A DNA stretch of 64,000 nt from Streptomyces sp. ISL-43 (GCF_018614195.1 NZ_JAGGOT010000073.1:1-64000); one strand, 5' to 3'. Shown: positions 51,766 through 63,346, numbered from the stretch's first letter. The notes: a model not told the origin generated them from the letters alone. Numbers and translations are program-made.

Positions 51766-52683
51766 GTGACCACTGACCAGCCCCGCTCCGCCGAAGCCCC
51801 CTCCCCGGCCCCCTCCGACGCGCATGCGGCAGGCGTCCTCGTACTCGCCGGGACGCCCATCGGCGACCTCGCGGACGCGCCGCCGCGCCTGGCGACCGAG
51901 CTGGAACGGGCCGACGTGATCGCCGCCGAGGACACCCGGCGGCTGCGCCGGCTGACCCAGGGGCTCGGCGTGTACACCACCGGGCGCGTCCTTTCCTACT
52001 TCGAGGGCAACGAGTCCGCTCGCACCCCCGAACTGGTCGAGGCCCTGCAGGCCGGCAAGCGTGTCCTGCTGGTGACCGACGCCGGCATGCCCTCGGTCTC
52101 GGACCCCGGGTACCGGCTGGTCGCCGCCGCCGTGGAGAAGGACATCAAGGTCACGGCCGTGCCCGGCCCCTCCGCCGTCCTCACCGCGCTCGCCCTCTCC
52201 GGGCTGCCGGTCGACCGCTTCTGCTTCGAGGGCTTCCTGCCGCGCAAGGCCGGCGAGCGCCTCGGCAAGCTCCGCGAAGTCGAGGGCGAGCGTCGCACCC
52301 TCGTCTACTTCGAGGCCCCGCACCGGCTCGACGACACCTTGGCCGCGATGGCCGAGGTCTTCGGCGCCGGCCGGCGCGCGGCCGTCTGCCGCGAACTGAC
52401 CAAGACCTACGAGGAGGTCAAGCGCGGCGGGCTCGGCGAGCTGGCCGCCTGGGCCGCCGAGGGCGTGCGCGGCGAGATCACCGTGGTCGTCGAGGGCGCC
52501 CCGGCGGCGGCCCCCGGCGACGTGGACGCCGAGGAGCTCGTGAACCGGGTGCGGGTGCGCGAGGAGGCGGGGGAGCGGCGCAAGGAAGCCATCGCGGCGG
52601 TCGCCCTGGAGGCCGGGGTACCCAAGCGCGAGGTCTTCGATGCGGTCGTGGCGGCAAAGAATGCGGCACAAAAGGTGCCGTAA
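51766..52683 (+). CDS. rsmI: 16S rRNA (cytidine1402-2'-O)-methyltransferase
   Basis: 305 residues of the SAM-dependent tetrapyrrole-methylase-like family. LVLAGTPIGDLADAPPRL, ADVIAAEDTRRLRRL, LVTDAGMPSVSDPGYRLV, VPGPSAVLTALALSGLPVDRFCFEGFLPRK and YFEAPHRLDDTL follow in the expected order. It methylates C1402 in the ribosomal P site. GTG start, divergent from pmt with an 89-bp gap. Confidence 0.92.
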   Translation: MTTDQPRSAEAPSPAPSDAHAAGVLVLAGTPIGDLADAPPRLATELERADVIAAEDTRRLRRLTQGLGVYTTGRVLSYFEGNESARTPELVEALQAGKRVLLVTDAGMPSVSDPGYRLVAAAVEKDIKVTAVPGPSAVLTALALSGLPVDRFCFEGFLPRKAGERLGKLREVEGERRTLVYFEAPHRLDDTLAAMAEVFGAGRRAAVCRELTKTYEEVKRGGLGELAAWAAEGVRGEITVVVEGAPAAAPGDVDAEELVNRVRVREEAGERRKEAIAAVALEAGVPKREVFDAVVAAKNAAQKVP

Positions 52684-52733
52684 GTCGGTAAAGAGCTAAC
52701 CTGAAAAGCAAAGCTCAGACCGCGCACCGGGCG

Positions 52734-52756
52734 CTTTGGGCATGACTCGCCCAAAG
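52734..52756 (+). terminator. Hairpin after rsmI
   Basis: CTTTGGGC, loop ATGACTC, GCCCAAAG: a perfect 8-bp stem 51 bp after rsmI. A second smaller hairpin, CCACTGG/CCAGTGG (52806-52827), lies just before the ribosome site of the next gene. Confidence 0.5.
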
Positions 52757-52843
52757 ACCGTCCAACACTAGACAGGGCCTGATGCGCTCCCGCCCGAAGA
52801 GGCGTCCACTGGCAATGGCACCAGTGGAACAAGAGGAGCTGGC

Positions 52844-53404
52844 ATGAGTGAGTTCGCTGACCCCCAGGTACCGGCCGCAGGACCCGTCGCCGCACCCGCC
52901 GCACCGACCGTCGCCGCACCCGCCGCACCGACCGTCGCCGCACCCGCCGCACCGACCGTCGCCGCACCCGCCGCACCGGCCGTCGCCGTGCCGACCGTGC
53001 ACGAGGCGTACTCCTTCGCGTGCATGAAGTGCGGATACGGGTGGGAGCAGGGCTACGAGATCGAGCACCACGTCGACGGCCGGGGCCAGCCGTTCATCGT
53101 CTACACGGTGGACGGCGAGCGGGTCCCCTCTCCGCTGTCCAACCCGACCTGCCTGAACTGCGGCGGGCACGTGGTGCGGATCATGCGGGAGGGCCAGGTC
53201 AACTCGGTCGTGGGCATGCTCGACAAGCTGTACCACCACCGCGCCGCCCCCGGGATCGCCGGACCGGTCCCGGCCGGGTACACCCCGCGGCCCCCGAAGC
53301 CGCGCAAGGCCGTGGTCCTGCACGACGCCCCCGGGCCGGTCGCGGTGCCGCGCCCCGGGCTGCTGGACCGCCTGCTGGGGCTCTTCCGCAGGTCGGGCTC
53401 GTAG
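52844..53404 (+). CDS. Zinc-ribbon protein with Ala/Pro tandem repeats
   Basis: 186 residues. Residues 15-46 are four copies of VAAPAAPT. A zinc ribbon follows: FACMKCGYGWEQ and NPTCLNCGGHVVRI (two CxxC), then a basic Pro-rich segment and an amphipathic C-terminal helix (LLDRLLGLFRRSG). No family of known function recognised. GAGGAG lies 5 nt upstream of the ATG. Confidence 0.75.
   Translation: MSEFADPQVPAAGPVAAPAAPTVAAPAAPTVAAPAAPTVAAPAAPAVAVPTVHEAYSFACMKCGYGWEQGYEIEHHVDGRGQPFIVYTVDGERVPSPLSNPTCLNCGGHVVRIMREGQVNSVVGMLDKLYHHRAAPGIAGPVPAGYTPRPPKPRKAVVLHDAPGPVAVPRPGLLDRLLGLFRRSGS
52886..52981 (+). repeat. Four 24-bp tandem repeats inside a gene
   Basis: Four nearly perfect in-frame copies of a 24-bp unit encoding VAAPAAPT, a minisatellite likely to vary in copy number between strains. 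Confidence 0.9.
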
Positions 53405-53446
53405 CTGCCCGGTCACTCGCAGGGGCCCGGTCATAAGATCGGCCGT

Positions 53447-54328
53447 ATGAGCCGTAGTAGTACGTCGAACGACGCGCCGCCCCCGCTGCCCGAACCGCTC
53501 CGGGTGGCGGTCGCCGACTCCCACACCCACCTGGACATGCAGTCCGGCACCGTCGAAGAGGGCCTGGCCAAGGCCGCCTCCGTCGGTGTGAGCACCGTCG
53601 TCCAGGTCGGCTGCGACGTGAAGGGCTCCCGCTGGGCCGCCGAGACCGCCGCCGCGTACGAGAACGTCCACGCGGCCGTGGCCCTGCACCCCAACGAAGC
53701 CCCCCGCATCGTGCACGGGGACCCCGACGGCTGGTCGAGGCAGGGCGCCCGCACGGGCGGCGGCGAGGCCGCGCTCGACGACGCGCTCGCCGAGATCGAG
53801 GCCCTCGCCGCGCTCGCCCACGTCAAGGCGGTCGGCGAGACCGGTCTCGACTTCTTCCGCACCGGCCCGGAGGGCATGGCCGCGCAGGAGCGCTCCTTCC
53901 GCGCCCACATCGAGATCGCCAAGCGCCAGGGCAAGGCCCTCGTCATCCACGACCGGGAGGCCCACGCGGACGTCCTGCGCGTCCTGCGCGAGGAGGGCGC
54001 ACCCGAGCGGACCGTCTTCCACTGCTACTCCGGTGACGCCGAGATGGCCCTGGAGTGCGCCGCCGCCGGGTACTACATGTCCTTCGCCGGAACCGTGACC
54101 TTCAAGAACGCCCAGCCGCTGCGCGACGCGCTGACGGCGGCCCCGCTGGAGCTGGTCCTCGTGGAGACGGACGCCCCGTACCTGACCCCGGCCCCGTACC
54201 GCGGACGGCCCAACGCCCCCTACCTCATCCCGCTGACGGTACGGGCGATGGCCGCCGTCCGCGGCATCGACGAGGACGCGATGGCGACGGCGCTGGCGGC
54301 GAACACGGCCCGCGCCTTCGACTACTGA
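53447..54328 (+). CDS. tatD: TatD-family metal-dependent hydrolase
   Basis: 293 residues. Metal sites VADSHTHLD at the start, AVGETGLDFF, LVIHDREAHADVL, VFHCYSGD and LVETDAPYL occur in order. A 3'-5' DNase/RNase family linked to DNA repair and quality control. ATG start, 42 bp after the zinc-ribbon gene. Confidence 0.9.
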   Translation: MSRSSTSNDAPPPLPEPLRVAVADSHTHLDMQSGTVEEGLAKAASVGVSTVVQVGCDVKGSRWAAETAAAYENVHAAVALHPNEAPRIVHGDPDGWSRQGARTGGGEAALDDALAEIEALAALAHVKAVGETGLDFFRTGPEGMAAQERSFRAHIEIAKRQGKALVIHDREAHADVLRVLREEGAPERTVFHCYSGDAEMALECAAAGYYMSFAGTVTFKNAQPLRDALTAAPLELVLVETDAPYLTPAPYRGRPNAPYLIPLTVRAMAAVRGIDEDAMATALAANTARAFDY

Positions 54329-54473
54329 CCGGCCCCGCCACCCCGCCCCTTTTTCCTCGCCCGCCGCTTCACCCGTTCGCCACGGTCCGTAACCATCCGA
54401 CTTTGTCGCGTGACGGACGCTCCGCTAGGGTGCCGTGCCCGAAGCAGCCGGACGGACCACTGGAGCGAGCGTC

Positions 54474-56183
54474 GTGAGCGATATGGCCTGGCCTGCCGGT
54501 GGACGCGACCCCTGGCCCGGGGACCCGGACCCGGAGCCCCGCGACCCCTGGGTCCCGGATCCCCACCCTGCCCCCGCCCCGGCCTACGGCGCCGGAGGCG
54601 GTGGCGTCGTCGGCTGGGCGGACGCGATGGCCGCCCGGAGCGGCCCGGAGCGGCAGCCGGAGCCCGGGGTGCCCTCCCCGCGGACCGGCGGGAGCCCGCC
54701 GTCCGGGCCCGGACGCCTGGCCACCGCCCCGGCGCCGGAGCCCCCGGCCACCGGCCGTCGCCGGCGCGCCGAGCCGGCCCCGCCGCCCGACCCGGCGGAA
54801 CCGGCCCCGCCCGCGGCCACCGGCCTCACCCCGGCCGGGCCGGGGCGCCGGCGGGCCCCCGGGGAGACCCACGCCGCAGCCCCGGCCCTCGGGATGGACC
54901 AGGCCCTCGCCGGCGAACTGCCCGAACCCGCCGGGCCCGGCCGGCGCCGAGGCGGCGTACAGGCGGCCGCAGAGGCTCCGGCTCCCCCCGGGACCGGGCG
55001 CCGCAGGGGCGGCCTCGACACCGTGCCCGCACCGGCCGGGCCCGCCACCGGCCCCCGCACCCGGCGGCGCCGCAGCGGCGCCCCCGCACCCCGCGACAGC
55101 TGGCGGCGGATCGTGCCGCAGGCCCTGGTCGTCGCCTTCCTCGCGGGCGGCACCACCGCCTTCGTCGCCGCCGACAAGGCCGTACGCCTCACCGTCGACG
55201 GAGTCCCGCAGACCCTGCACACGTTCGCCGACGACGTCGACGCGCTGCTCGTCGCCGAAGGCCTCGGCGTCGGCCCCCACGACCTCGTCGCCCCCGCCAG
55301 GGGAGAGGCCCTCGACGACGGCGACGAGATCGTCGTCCGCTACGGCCGCCCGCTGCGCCTGACCCTCGACGGAGAGCGCCGCGACGTGTGGACCACCGCC
55401 CGCACCGTGGAAGGCGCACTGCGCCAGTTCGGCATCCGCGCCGAGGGCGCCTACCTCTCCGCCTCCCGCACCGCCCCCGTCCCGCGCACCGGGCTGGCCC
55501 TCGCCGTCCGCACCGAACGCAGCATCACCTTCATGGCCGACGGCCGCGAGAGGGCCATCCGCACCAACGCCGCCACCATCCAAGAGGCCCTCGACCAGGC
55601 CGGCATCACCCTCCACGGCCAGGACACCACCTCCGTGGCCCCCGGCGCCTTCCCGCGCGACGGCCAGACCGTCACCGTGCTCCGCATCACCGGCACCCGG
55701 GAGATCCGCGACGAGCGCATCCCGTACGAGACCGAGAAGGTCAAGGACGCCACCCTCTTCGCGGGCACCGAGGTCGTCGAACGCTCCGGCCGGCCCGGGG
55801 CCCGCAGGGTCACGTACAGCCTGCGCACCGTCAACGGCGTCAAGCAGAAGCCCCGCCGGATCGCCGAGGAGACCGTCCGCGAGCCCGTCACCCAGCTCGT
55901 CAAGGTGGGCACCAAGCCGCTGCCGACCTCCGTCGCGGGCGCTGACGGCCTCGACTGGTCGGCGCTGGCCCGCTGCGAGTCCGGCGGCCGGCCCTCGGCC
56001 ACCGACCCCTCGGGCACGTACGGGGGGCTCTACCAGTTCGACGTACGGACCTGGCATTCCCTCGGCGGCGGCGGCCGCCCGCAGGACGCACCGGGCCAGG
56101 AACAGACGTACCGCGCCAAGAAGCTCTACGTGCAGCGGGGGGCGAGTCCGTGGCCGCACTGCGGCCGTACCCTTTATCGGTGA
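54474..56183 (+). CDS. rpfB: Resuscitation-promoting factor, RpfB type
   Basis: 569 residues. An unusually long Pro/Gly/Arg-rich cytoplasmic N-terminus (about 200 residues) precedes one helix (PQALVVAFLAGGTTAFVAA). Three DUF348 ubiquitin-like repeats (each opening like VRLTVDGVPQTLHT), a G5 domain (YETEKVKDATLFAGTEVVER), and the lysozyme-like Rpf domain with catalytic Glu in LARCESGGRP and GLYQFDVRTWHSLGG follow. It cleaves peptidoglycan during spore germination. GTG at 54474 with GGAG 8 nt upstream. The TGA overlaps the rsmA GTG. Confidence 0.9.
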   Translation: MSDMAWPAGGRDPWPGDPDPEPRDPWVPDPHPAPAPAYGAGGGGVVGWADAMAARSGPERQPEPGVPSPRTGGSPPSGPGRLATAPAPEPPATGRRRRAEPAPPPDPAEPAPPAATGLTPAGPGRRRAPGETHAAAPALGMDQALAGELPEPAGPGRRRGGVQAAAEAPAPPGTGRRRGGLDTVPAPAGPATGPRTRRRRSGAPAPRDSWRRIVPQALVVAFLAGGTTAFVAADKAVRLTVDGVPQTLHTFADDVDALLVAEGLGVGPHDLVAPARGEALDDGDEIVVRYGRPLRLTLDGERRDVWTTARTVEGALRQFGIRAEGAYLSASRTAPVPRTGLALAVRTERSITFMADGRERAIRTNAATIQEALDQAGITLHGQDTTSVAPGAFPRDGQTVTVLRITGTREIRDERIPYETEKVKDATLFAGTEVVERSGRPGARRVTYSLRTVNGVKQKPRRIAEETVREPVTQLVKVGTKPLPTSVAGADGLDWSALARCESGGRPSATDPSGTYGGLYQFDVRTWHSLGGGGRPQDAPGQEQTYRAKKLYVQRGASPWPHCGRTLYR

Positions 56184-57148
56184 GCACAGCAGAGCAGCAG
56201 CCCGAGTCCGAGCGGCCCGAGACCTCGTCCGAGGCCTCGACGGAGGTCACTCCCGCGCCCGAGGTCACTCCCGCGCCCGAAACCTCTTCCCTCCTCGGCG
56301 CGGCCGACATCCGGGAGCTGGCCGCCGTACTCGGCGTACGGCCGACGAAGCAGAAGGGCCAGAACTTCGTCATCGACGCCAACACGGTGCGCCGCATCGT
56401 GCGCACCGCCGCGGTCCGCCCGGACGACGTGGTCGTCGAGGTCGGTCCCGGCCTGGGCTCGCTGACGCTCGCGCTGCTGGAGTCCGCCGACCGGGTCGTC
56501 GCCGTCGAGATCGACGACATCCTCGCCGCCGCGCTGCCCGCCACCATCGAGGCGCGGATGCCCGAGCGCAAGCACCGCTTCGCGCTGGTCCACTCCGACG
56601 CCATGCTCGTGAAGGAGCTGCCCGGCCCGCCGCCGACCGCGCTCGTCGCGAACCTGCCGTACAACGTGGCCGTGCCGGTGCTGCTGACCATGCTCGACCG
56701 CTTCCCCAGCATCGAGCGGACCCTCGTCATGGTGCAGGCGGAGGTCGCCGACCGGCTCGCCGCCAAGCCCGGCAACAAGGTGTACGGAGTCCCCTCGGTC
56801 AAGGCCAACTGGTACGCGGACGTCAAGCGGGCCGGCTCCATCGGCCGCAACGTCTTCTGGCCCGCGCCGAACGTCGACTCCGGACTCGTCTCGCTGGTCC
56901 GCCGCGCGGAACCGGTCAAGACCACCGCGTCCAAGTCCGAGGTCTTCGCCGTCGTCGACGCCGCCTTCGCCCAGCGCCGCAAGACGCTGCGCGCGGCGCT
57001 GTCCGGCTGGGCCGGATCGGCGGCGGGCGCGGAGGCCGCGCTCGTCGCGGCCGGGGTCTCCCCGCAGGCCCGCGGCGAGTCCCTCACCGTCGAGGAGTTC
57101 GCGGCGATCGCCGAGCACAAGCCGGCGGCGCAGAGGCCCGCGCTGTGA
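56180..57148 (+). CDS. rsmA: 16S rRNA dimethyladenosine transferase
   Basis: 322 residues (KsgA). Dimethylates A1518 and A1519 of 16S rRNA. An Glu/Pro/Thr-rich start is followed by KQKGQNFVIDANTVRRIV, the SAM site VVEVGPGLGSLTLALLE, VVAVEIDD, and the catalytic NLPYNVAVPVLL, then FWPAPNVDSGLVSLVRR. GTG overlaps the rpfB stop; own TGA overlaps the ispE GTG. Confidence 0.93.
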   Translation: MSTAEQQPESERPETSSEASTEVTPAPEVTPAPETSSLLGAADIRELAAVLGVRPTKQKGQNFVIDANTVRRIVRTAAVRPDDVVVEVGPGLGSLTLALLESADRVVAVEIDDILAAALPATIEARMPERKHRFALVHSDAMLVKELPGPPPTALVANLPYNVAVPVLLTMLDRFPSIERTLVMVQAEVADRLAAKPGNKVYGVPSVKANWYADVKRAGSIGRNVFWPAPNVDSGLVSLVRRAEPVKTTASKSEVFAVVDAAFAQRRKTLRAALSGWAGSAAGAEAALVAAGVSPQARGESLTVEEFAAIAEHKPAAQRPAL

Positions 57149-58035
57149 GCGTGACGGTACGGGTCCCCGCGAAGGTCAACGTCCGGCTGGCGGTAGGCGC
57201 GGCGCGGCCGGACGGCTTCCACGACCTGGCGAACGTCTTCCTGGCCGTGTCGCTGTACGACGAGGTCACGGCGACGCCCTGCGACTCGCTCAAGGTCACC
57301 TGCACGGGCCCCGACGCGGACAAGGTCCCCCTGGACCGCACCAACCTCGCCGCCCGGGCCGCGGAGATCCTCGCCGCCCGCAACGGCCTGACCCCCTCCG
57401 TGCACCTGCACATCGAGAAGAACATCCCGGTGGCGGGCGGCATGGCGGGCGGCAGCGCCGACGGCGCGGCGGCCCTCCTCGCCTGTGACGCGCTGTGGGG
57501 CCTGGACACCCCGCGGGAGGACCTCCTCGCCATCTGCGCGGAGCTGGGCAGCGACGTGCCGTTCAGTCTGGTCGGCGGGGCGGCGCTCGGCACCGGCCGC
57601 GGGGAGATCCTGACCCCGGTGGCCGCCGGCTCCTTCCGCTGGGTGTTCGCGGTCGCCGACGGCGGGCTCTCCACCCCGGCGGTGTTCCGCGAGTTCGACC
57701 GACTCACCGAGGACACGCACGTCCCCGCCCCGCAGGCCTCCCCGGCGCTGCTGGCGGCCCTGGCCTCGGGCGACCCGGACGCCCTGGCCGCCACCCTGGC
57801 CAATGACCTCCAGCCCGCCGCCCTGTCGCTGCGCCCGCGGCTGGCCGACACCCTCGCCGCGGGCATGGACGCCGGAGCCCTGGCCGCCCTGGTCTCCGGC
57901 TCGGGCCCGACGACGGCCTTCCTGGTCCGCGACTCGGAGTCGGCGGCGAAGGTGGCGGCAGCCCTCGAAGCCTCGTCCACCTGCCGCAGCACCCACACGG
58001 CGACGAGCCCGGCCCCCGGCGCGACCCGTCTTTGA
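57145..58035 (+). CDS. ispE: 4-diphosphocytidyl-2-C-methyl-D-erythritol kinase
   Basis: 296 residues, GHMP kinase of the MEP isoprenoid pathway. VRVPAKVNVRLAVG, DGFHDLANVFLAVSLYD, the ATP loop IPVAGGMAGGSADGAAAL, LGSDVPFSLVGGAALGTGRG and the third motif ALVSGSGPTTAFLV are visible. Overlaps rsmA by GTGA. rpfB-rsmA-ispE order is common in actinobacteria. Confidence 0.92.
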   Translation: MSVTVRVPAKVNVRLAVGAARPDGFHDLANVFLAVSLYDEVTATPCDSLKVTCTGPDADKVPLDRTNLAARAAEILAARNGLTPSVHLHIEKNIPVAGGMAGGSADGAAALLACDALWGLDTPREDLLAICAELGSDVPFSLVGGAALGTGRGEILTPVAAGSFRWVFAVADGGLSTPAVFREFDRLTEDTHVPAPQASPALLAALASGDPDALAATLANDLQPAALSLRPRLADTLAAGMDAGALAALVSGSGPTTAFLVRDSESAAKVAAALEASSTCRSTHTATSPAPGATRL

Positions 58036-58244
58036 CCGGGCCCGAACCCAGCCCCGCCAGGGGCACCTCCCAGCGGTAGCCGGGGGAGATCGAGGCGTGG
58101 GGTCGGGGGGCGGAGCCCCAAGGGTCCGGGCCGGCCGGGGAGCGGTGGAAGGGCGGGGAGGGGCAGGCCCCGCGCAGCGGTACTCAGGCGGGGCTGAGTA
58201 GCCGCGCCCTGTTCGGGCCAAGGCTCGCGCGGGAGCGTAAGGGC

Positions 58245-59591
58245 ATGGGAGCCAGCGCAAGCGAAATCGCCGCCGCCACACCACCCGCGCGGGACCGCTA
58301 CGTCGACCTGCTCAGGGTCGTCTCGCTCGGGACCGTCATCGCCGGGCACTGGCTGATGGCCGCCGTCAGCGGCGACGGCATAGGCAATCTGCTCGCGATC
58401 GTGCCGCCGCTCCAAGTGCTCACCTGGGCGCTGCAGGTTATGCCGGTGTTCTTCTTCGTCGGCGGGTTCTCCCACGCGCTCTCCTACCGTTCCCTCGCCC
58501 GCAAGACCGACGGCCCCGTCTACGCCGTCTTCCTGCGGGCCCGGCTCCAGCGGCTGCTGCGGCCCACCCTCGTCTTCGTCGCCGTCTGGACCGCCGGCGC
58601 GCTCGCCGCGCAGCTGCTCGGTGCGGGCGGCGGCAGGCTCTCGGGGGCCGCGTTCAGACTGGTGACGCAGCCGCTGTGGTTCATCGGGATCTACCTCGCG
58701 ATGGTCGCCTTCACCCCGCCGCTGCTGAGGCTCCACGAGAGGTACGGGTGGGCCGCCTTCGGGGCGCTGGCCGGCGCCGCGGCCGCCGTCGACCTGCTGC
58801 GCTTCGCGGGCGGCGTCCCCTACGCGGAATTCCTGAACTTCGCCTTCGTCTGGCTCGCCGTCCACCAGCTCGGCTTCCTGCGCGCCGACGGGCGGATCCG
58901 CCGCCCCGGCGCCCTGGCCGCCGCCGGGCTGGCCGGGGCGATCGCGCTGGTCGCGTACGGGCCGTACCCCCTCTCCATGGTCGGGATGCCCGGCGAGAAG
59001 GTCTCCAACATGGCCCCGCCCACCCTCGCGCTGCTCGCGCACGGGATCTGGCTCGTGGGGGCCGTCGAACTGCTCAGGGTCCCCGCCGCCGCCCTGCTGG
59101 CCCGGCCCCGCGTCTGGCACGGCGTGGTCGCCGCCAACGGGGTCGCCATGACGGCCTTCCTGTGGCACCTCACCGCCATGCTCGCCGTCTACGCCGCCCA
59201 GCTCGCCCTGGGCATCGCCCTGCCCGAGCCCGCCGCAGCGGCCTGGTGGGCGCAGGCGCCCGTCAGGTTCCTCGCCGCCGCCGCGCTGACCTGCGTACTC
59301 GTCGGGGCCTTCCGGCGCTTCGAAGCACCCGGCGTGGCCGGCGCCCCGCGGCCGGTCTCCGTCCCCGTCCCCGCAGGCGGCTCCGGCCCCCGCGCCGCCG
59401 CCGGCATCACGCTCTGCCTGTTCGGCGTCCTCGGCCTGTCCGTCACCGGCCTCGGCGGGCTCCTGGACGGGCACAGCGCCACCCTGATCGCGCTGCCGGT
59501 CACCGCGCCCGCCGCGATCGCCATGGCGATCGGCGGGTGGCTCCTGGTGGAACGGTCCGGCACTTCTCGGAGGGTTAGGCTGAGGGGCTGA
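58245..59591 (+). CDS. Acyltransferase 3 family membrane protein
   Basis: 448 residues, about ten helices. RYVDLLRVVSLGTVIAGHWLMA at the N-terminus holds the conserved Arg and catalytic-type His; VMPVFFFVGGFSHALS, RLLRPTLVF, and FLWHLTAMLAVYAAQLAL follow as in OafA-type enzymes. They acylate extracytoplasmic sugars or lipids. Substrate unknown. Gap to ispE is 209 bp without a clear element. Confidence 0.85.
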   Translation: MGASASEIAAATPPARDRYVDLLRVVSLGTVIAGHWLMAAVSGDGIGNLLAIVPPLQVLTWALQVMPVFFFVGGFSHALSYRSLARKTDGPVYAVFLRARLQRLLRPTLVFVAVWTAGALAAQLLGAGGGRLSGAAFRLVTQPLWFIGIYLAMVAFTPPLLRLHERYGWAAFGALAGAAAAVDLLRFAGGVPYAEFLNFAFVWLAVHQLGFLRADGRIRRPGALAAAGLAGAIALVAYGPYPLSMVGMPGEKVSNMAPPTLALLAHGIWLVGAVELLRVPAAALLARPRVWHGVVAANGVAMTAFLWHLTAMLAVYAAQLALGIALPEPAAAAWWAQAPVRFLAAAALTCVLVGAFRRFEAPGVAGAPRPVSVPVPAGGSGPRAAAGITLCLFGVLGLSVTGLGGLLDGHSATLIALPVTAPAAIAMAIGGWLLVERSGTSRRVRLRG

Positions 59592-59619
59592 TCCACACCC
59601 CTTCCCTGGAGCGCTCCTG

Positions 59620-61419
<1,800 letters not shown>

Positions 61420-61465
61420 GTTCCGCGGGTGCTCGCGCCAACTGGCCGGATAACGGCGGTATCAC

Positions 61466-61504
61466 GGGCCGGTCCTCCCTTGGGAACAGGGGGCGGACCG
61501 GCCC
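61466..61504. terminator. Terminator after the ABC-F gene
   Basis: GGGCCGGTCC (61466-61475) and GGACCGGCCC (61495-61504), a perfect 10-bp stem with a 19-nt loop. Confidence 0.65.
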
Positions 61505-61572
61505 GGCGCGCGGCGTCCCGTCAGTGATAGAAAGGGCATCCTCCGACCACCCGACGCCGAAGGTATGCGCTG

Positions 61573-63303
61573 ATGACCGAGCCGCCCCAGCCGCCGAACC
61601 AGCCGCCGACACCTTCCGGTTACGGGCACCTGCCCGGGCCGCCGCAGCCGCCCGGCTACGGCTACCCGCCGCAAGGCGAGAACCCGTACGCCCAGCAGCC
61701 GCAGCAGCCGCAGCAGCCCCACGCGCCCCAGCCGCAGCAGCCGCAGCCGCAGCCGCAGCCGCCCCACGCGCAGCAGCCGCTGGGGCAGGGGCCGTACGGC
61801 CGGCAGCCGCCCGGTGGCTACGGCTTCCCGCCGCCCCCGAACATGCCGCCCGGCGCCCCCGGCATGCCGCCGGTACCGCCCTCCCGGCCGAACCGGAAGC
61901 CGGCCGTGCTCATCGCGGCCGCCGTCGCCGGCGTGCTCCTCCTGGGCACCGGCGGCTACTTCGCCTTCGTCAAGGACGAGGGCAAGGGCACCGACCAGCC
62001 CGTCGCGCAGGACTCCACGCCGCCCGCCGACGACAAGGCCTCGCCCTCCGCCTCCGTGGACAAGGGCGACGGCAGCGGCAATGGCGGCGGCGACCAGGAA
62101 GACCTCAACGCCGGCCGCAAGCAGGGCGAGGACAAGGTCCTCTGGTTCAAGACCAGCAAGATCGACGGCCCCGGCGGCGGTGTCGACACCAAGGGCCAGT
62201 GGATCGTCGGCGACACCGTCGTCAAGACCCTCTGGAAGACCGTCACCGGCTACGGGATCGCGGACGGCAAGGAGAAGTGGACGCTTACCCTCCCCACCGT
62301 CATCTGCGGGCTCACCCACCAGAGCACGGACGGCAAGACCGTCGTCATGTACAAGGACGGCGAGTCCGACAGCGCCAACTGCAACCAGATGCGGATGATC
62401 GACCTCAAGGCCGGCAAGGAGGGGTGGTCGCACGAGGTCCCGAAGGAGGGCCTCTTCGACATCTTCACCTCCCCGGAGCTCGCGATCACCGGGGACGCCG
62501 TCGTCGTCAACCGGTTGGGCACGAGCAGCGCCTTCAAGGTCAGCACCGGGGACAAGCTCTTCGACAACAAGCGCAGCGAGGGCTGCCAGCCCGGTGACTT
62601 CGTCGCCCTCAACGGCAAGATGATCTCCATCGGGGCCTGCCAGGACGCGGACCGCACCGTCCAGGTCATGGACGCCGACCCGGCCACCGGCAAGAACACC
62701 TGGATCTACAAGCTCCCCAAGGGCTTCCAGGTCAAGAACGTCTACTCGCTGGACCCGATCGTCCTCGACCTCGGCAACACCGAGAAGAAGGAGCGCGCCA
62801 TCGTGGTCCTGGGACCCGACGGCAAGCAGCGCGCCACCATCGCCGGCGAGGGCAGCTTCCCCGTCGGGTGCGGCGGCTCCTTCGACCGGTCCTTGCAGGG
62901 CTGCGGCTCCTCGCGGGTCGACGCCAACACCCTCTACCTGCCCACCAGGCCCGAGTCGGGCAAGGCCAACGAGATCGTCGCCTTCGACCTGGGCACCGGC
63001 AAGGAGAAGTGGCGCACCCCGGCCGGCGAGGGCCGCACCCTCACCCCGCTCAAGGCGGCGGGCGGCCAGGTGGTCGTCTACCGCGAGGCGGAGTCCGGCA
63101 AGGGCGGCGAGGTCCTCACGATCCCGGCCGCCGGCGGCACGCCCACCGCGGTCCTGCGCAACCCCTCCGGCCCCGCGTCCGAGGTGGAGAGCGCCTTCTT
63201 CTCCCCGATCGTCGACTACGCGGACGGCCGGCTCTTCGTCTCGGCGTCCCACCTGCTCGCGCAGAACAAGAACGAGAAGTTTCTGATGGTCTTCGGCAAG
63301 TGA
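61573..63303 (+). CDS. Membrane-anchored PQQ-like beta-propeller protein
   Basis: 576 residues. A cytoplasmic Pro/Gln-rich start (about 1-110), one helix (PAVLIAAAVAGVLLLGTGGYFAFV), a Ser/Gly linker and an outer domain of PQQ_2-type blades (TGYGIADGKEKWTLTLP, DLKAGKEGWSHEVPK, DLGTGKEKWRTPAGEG). Sequence cannot show a ligand. Probably an extracytoplasmic scaffold or sensor. Shares layout with the following partial gene. Confidence 0.82.
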   Translation: MTEPPQPPNQPPTPSGYGHLPGPPQPPGYGYPPQGENPYAQQPQQPQQPHAPQPQQPQPQPQPPHAQQPLGQGPYGRQPPGGYGFPPPPNMPPGAPGMPPVPPSRPNRKPAVLIAAAVAGVLLLGTGGYFAFVKDEGKGTDQPVAQDSTPPADDKASPSASVDKGDGSGNGGGDQEDLNAGRKQGEDKVLWFKTSKIDGPGGGVDTKGQWIVGDTVVKTLWKTVTGYGIADGKEKWTLTLPTVICGLTHQSTDGKTVVMYKDGESDSANCNQMRMIDLKAGKEGWSHEVPKEGLFDIFTSPELAITGDAVVVNRLGTSSAFKVSTGDKLFDNKRSEGCQPGDFVALNGKMISIGACQDADRTVQVMDADPATGKNTWIYKLPKGFQVKNVYSLDPIVLDLGNTEKKERAIVVLGPDGKQRATIAGEGSFPVGCGGSFDRSLQGCGSSRVDANTLYLPTRPESGKANEIVAFDLGTGKEKWRTPAGEGRTLTPLKAAGGQVVVYREAESGKGGEVLTIPAAGGTPTAVLRNPSGPASEVESAFFSPIVDYADGRLFVSASHLLAQNKNEKFLMVFGK

Positions 63304-63346
63304 GCGCTCCCCCTGAAGGCCGCGTTTCCCACGCAAGGAGATCCAG

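Noticed and set aside
52886..52981. Regularly repeated 24-bp units as a CRISPR array
   Set aside because: The units are contiguous without spacers and encode VAAPAAPT in frame with a gene.
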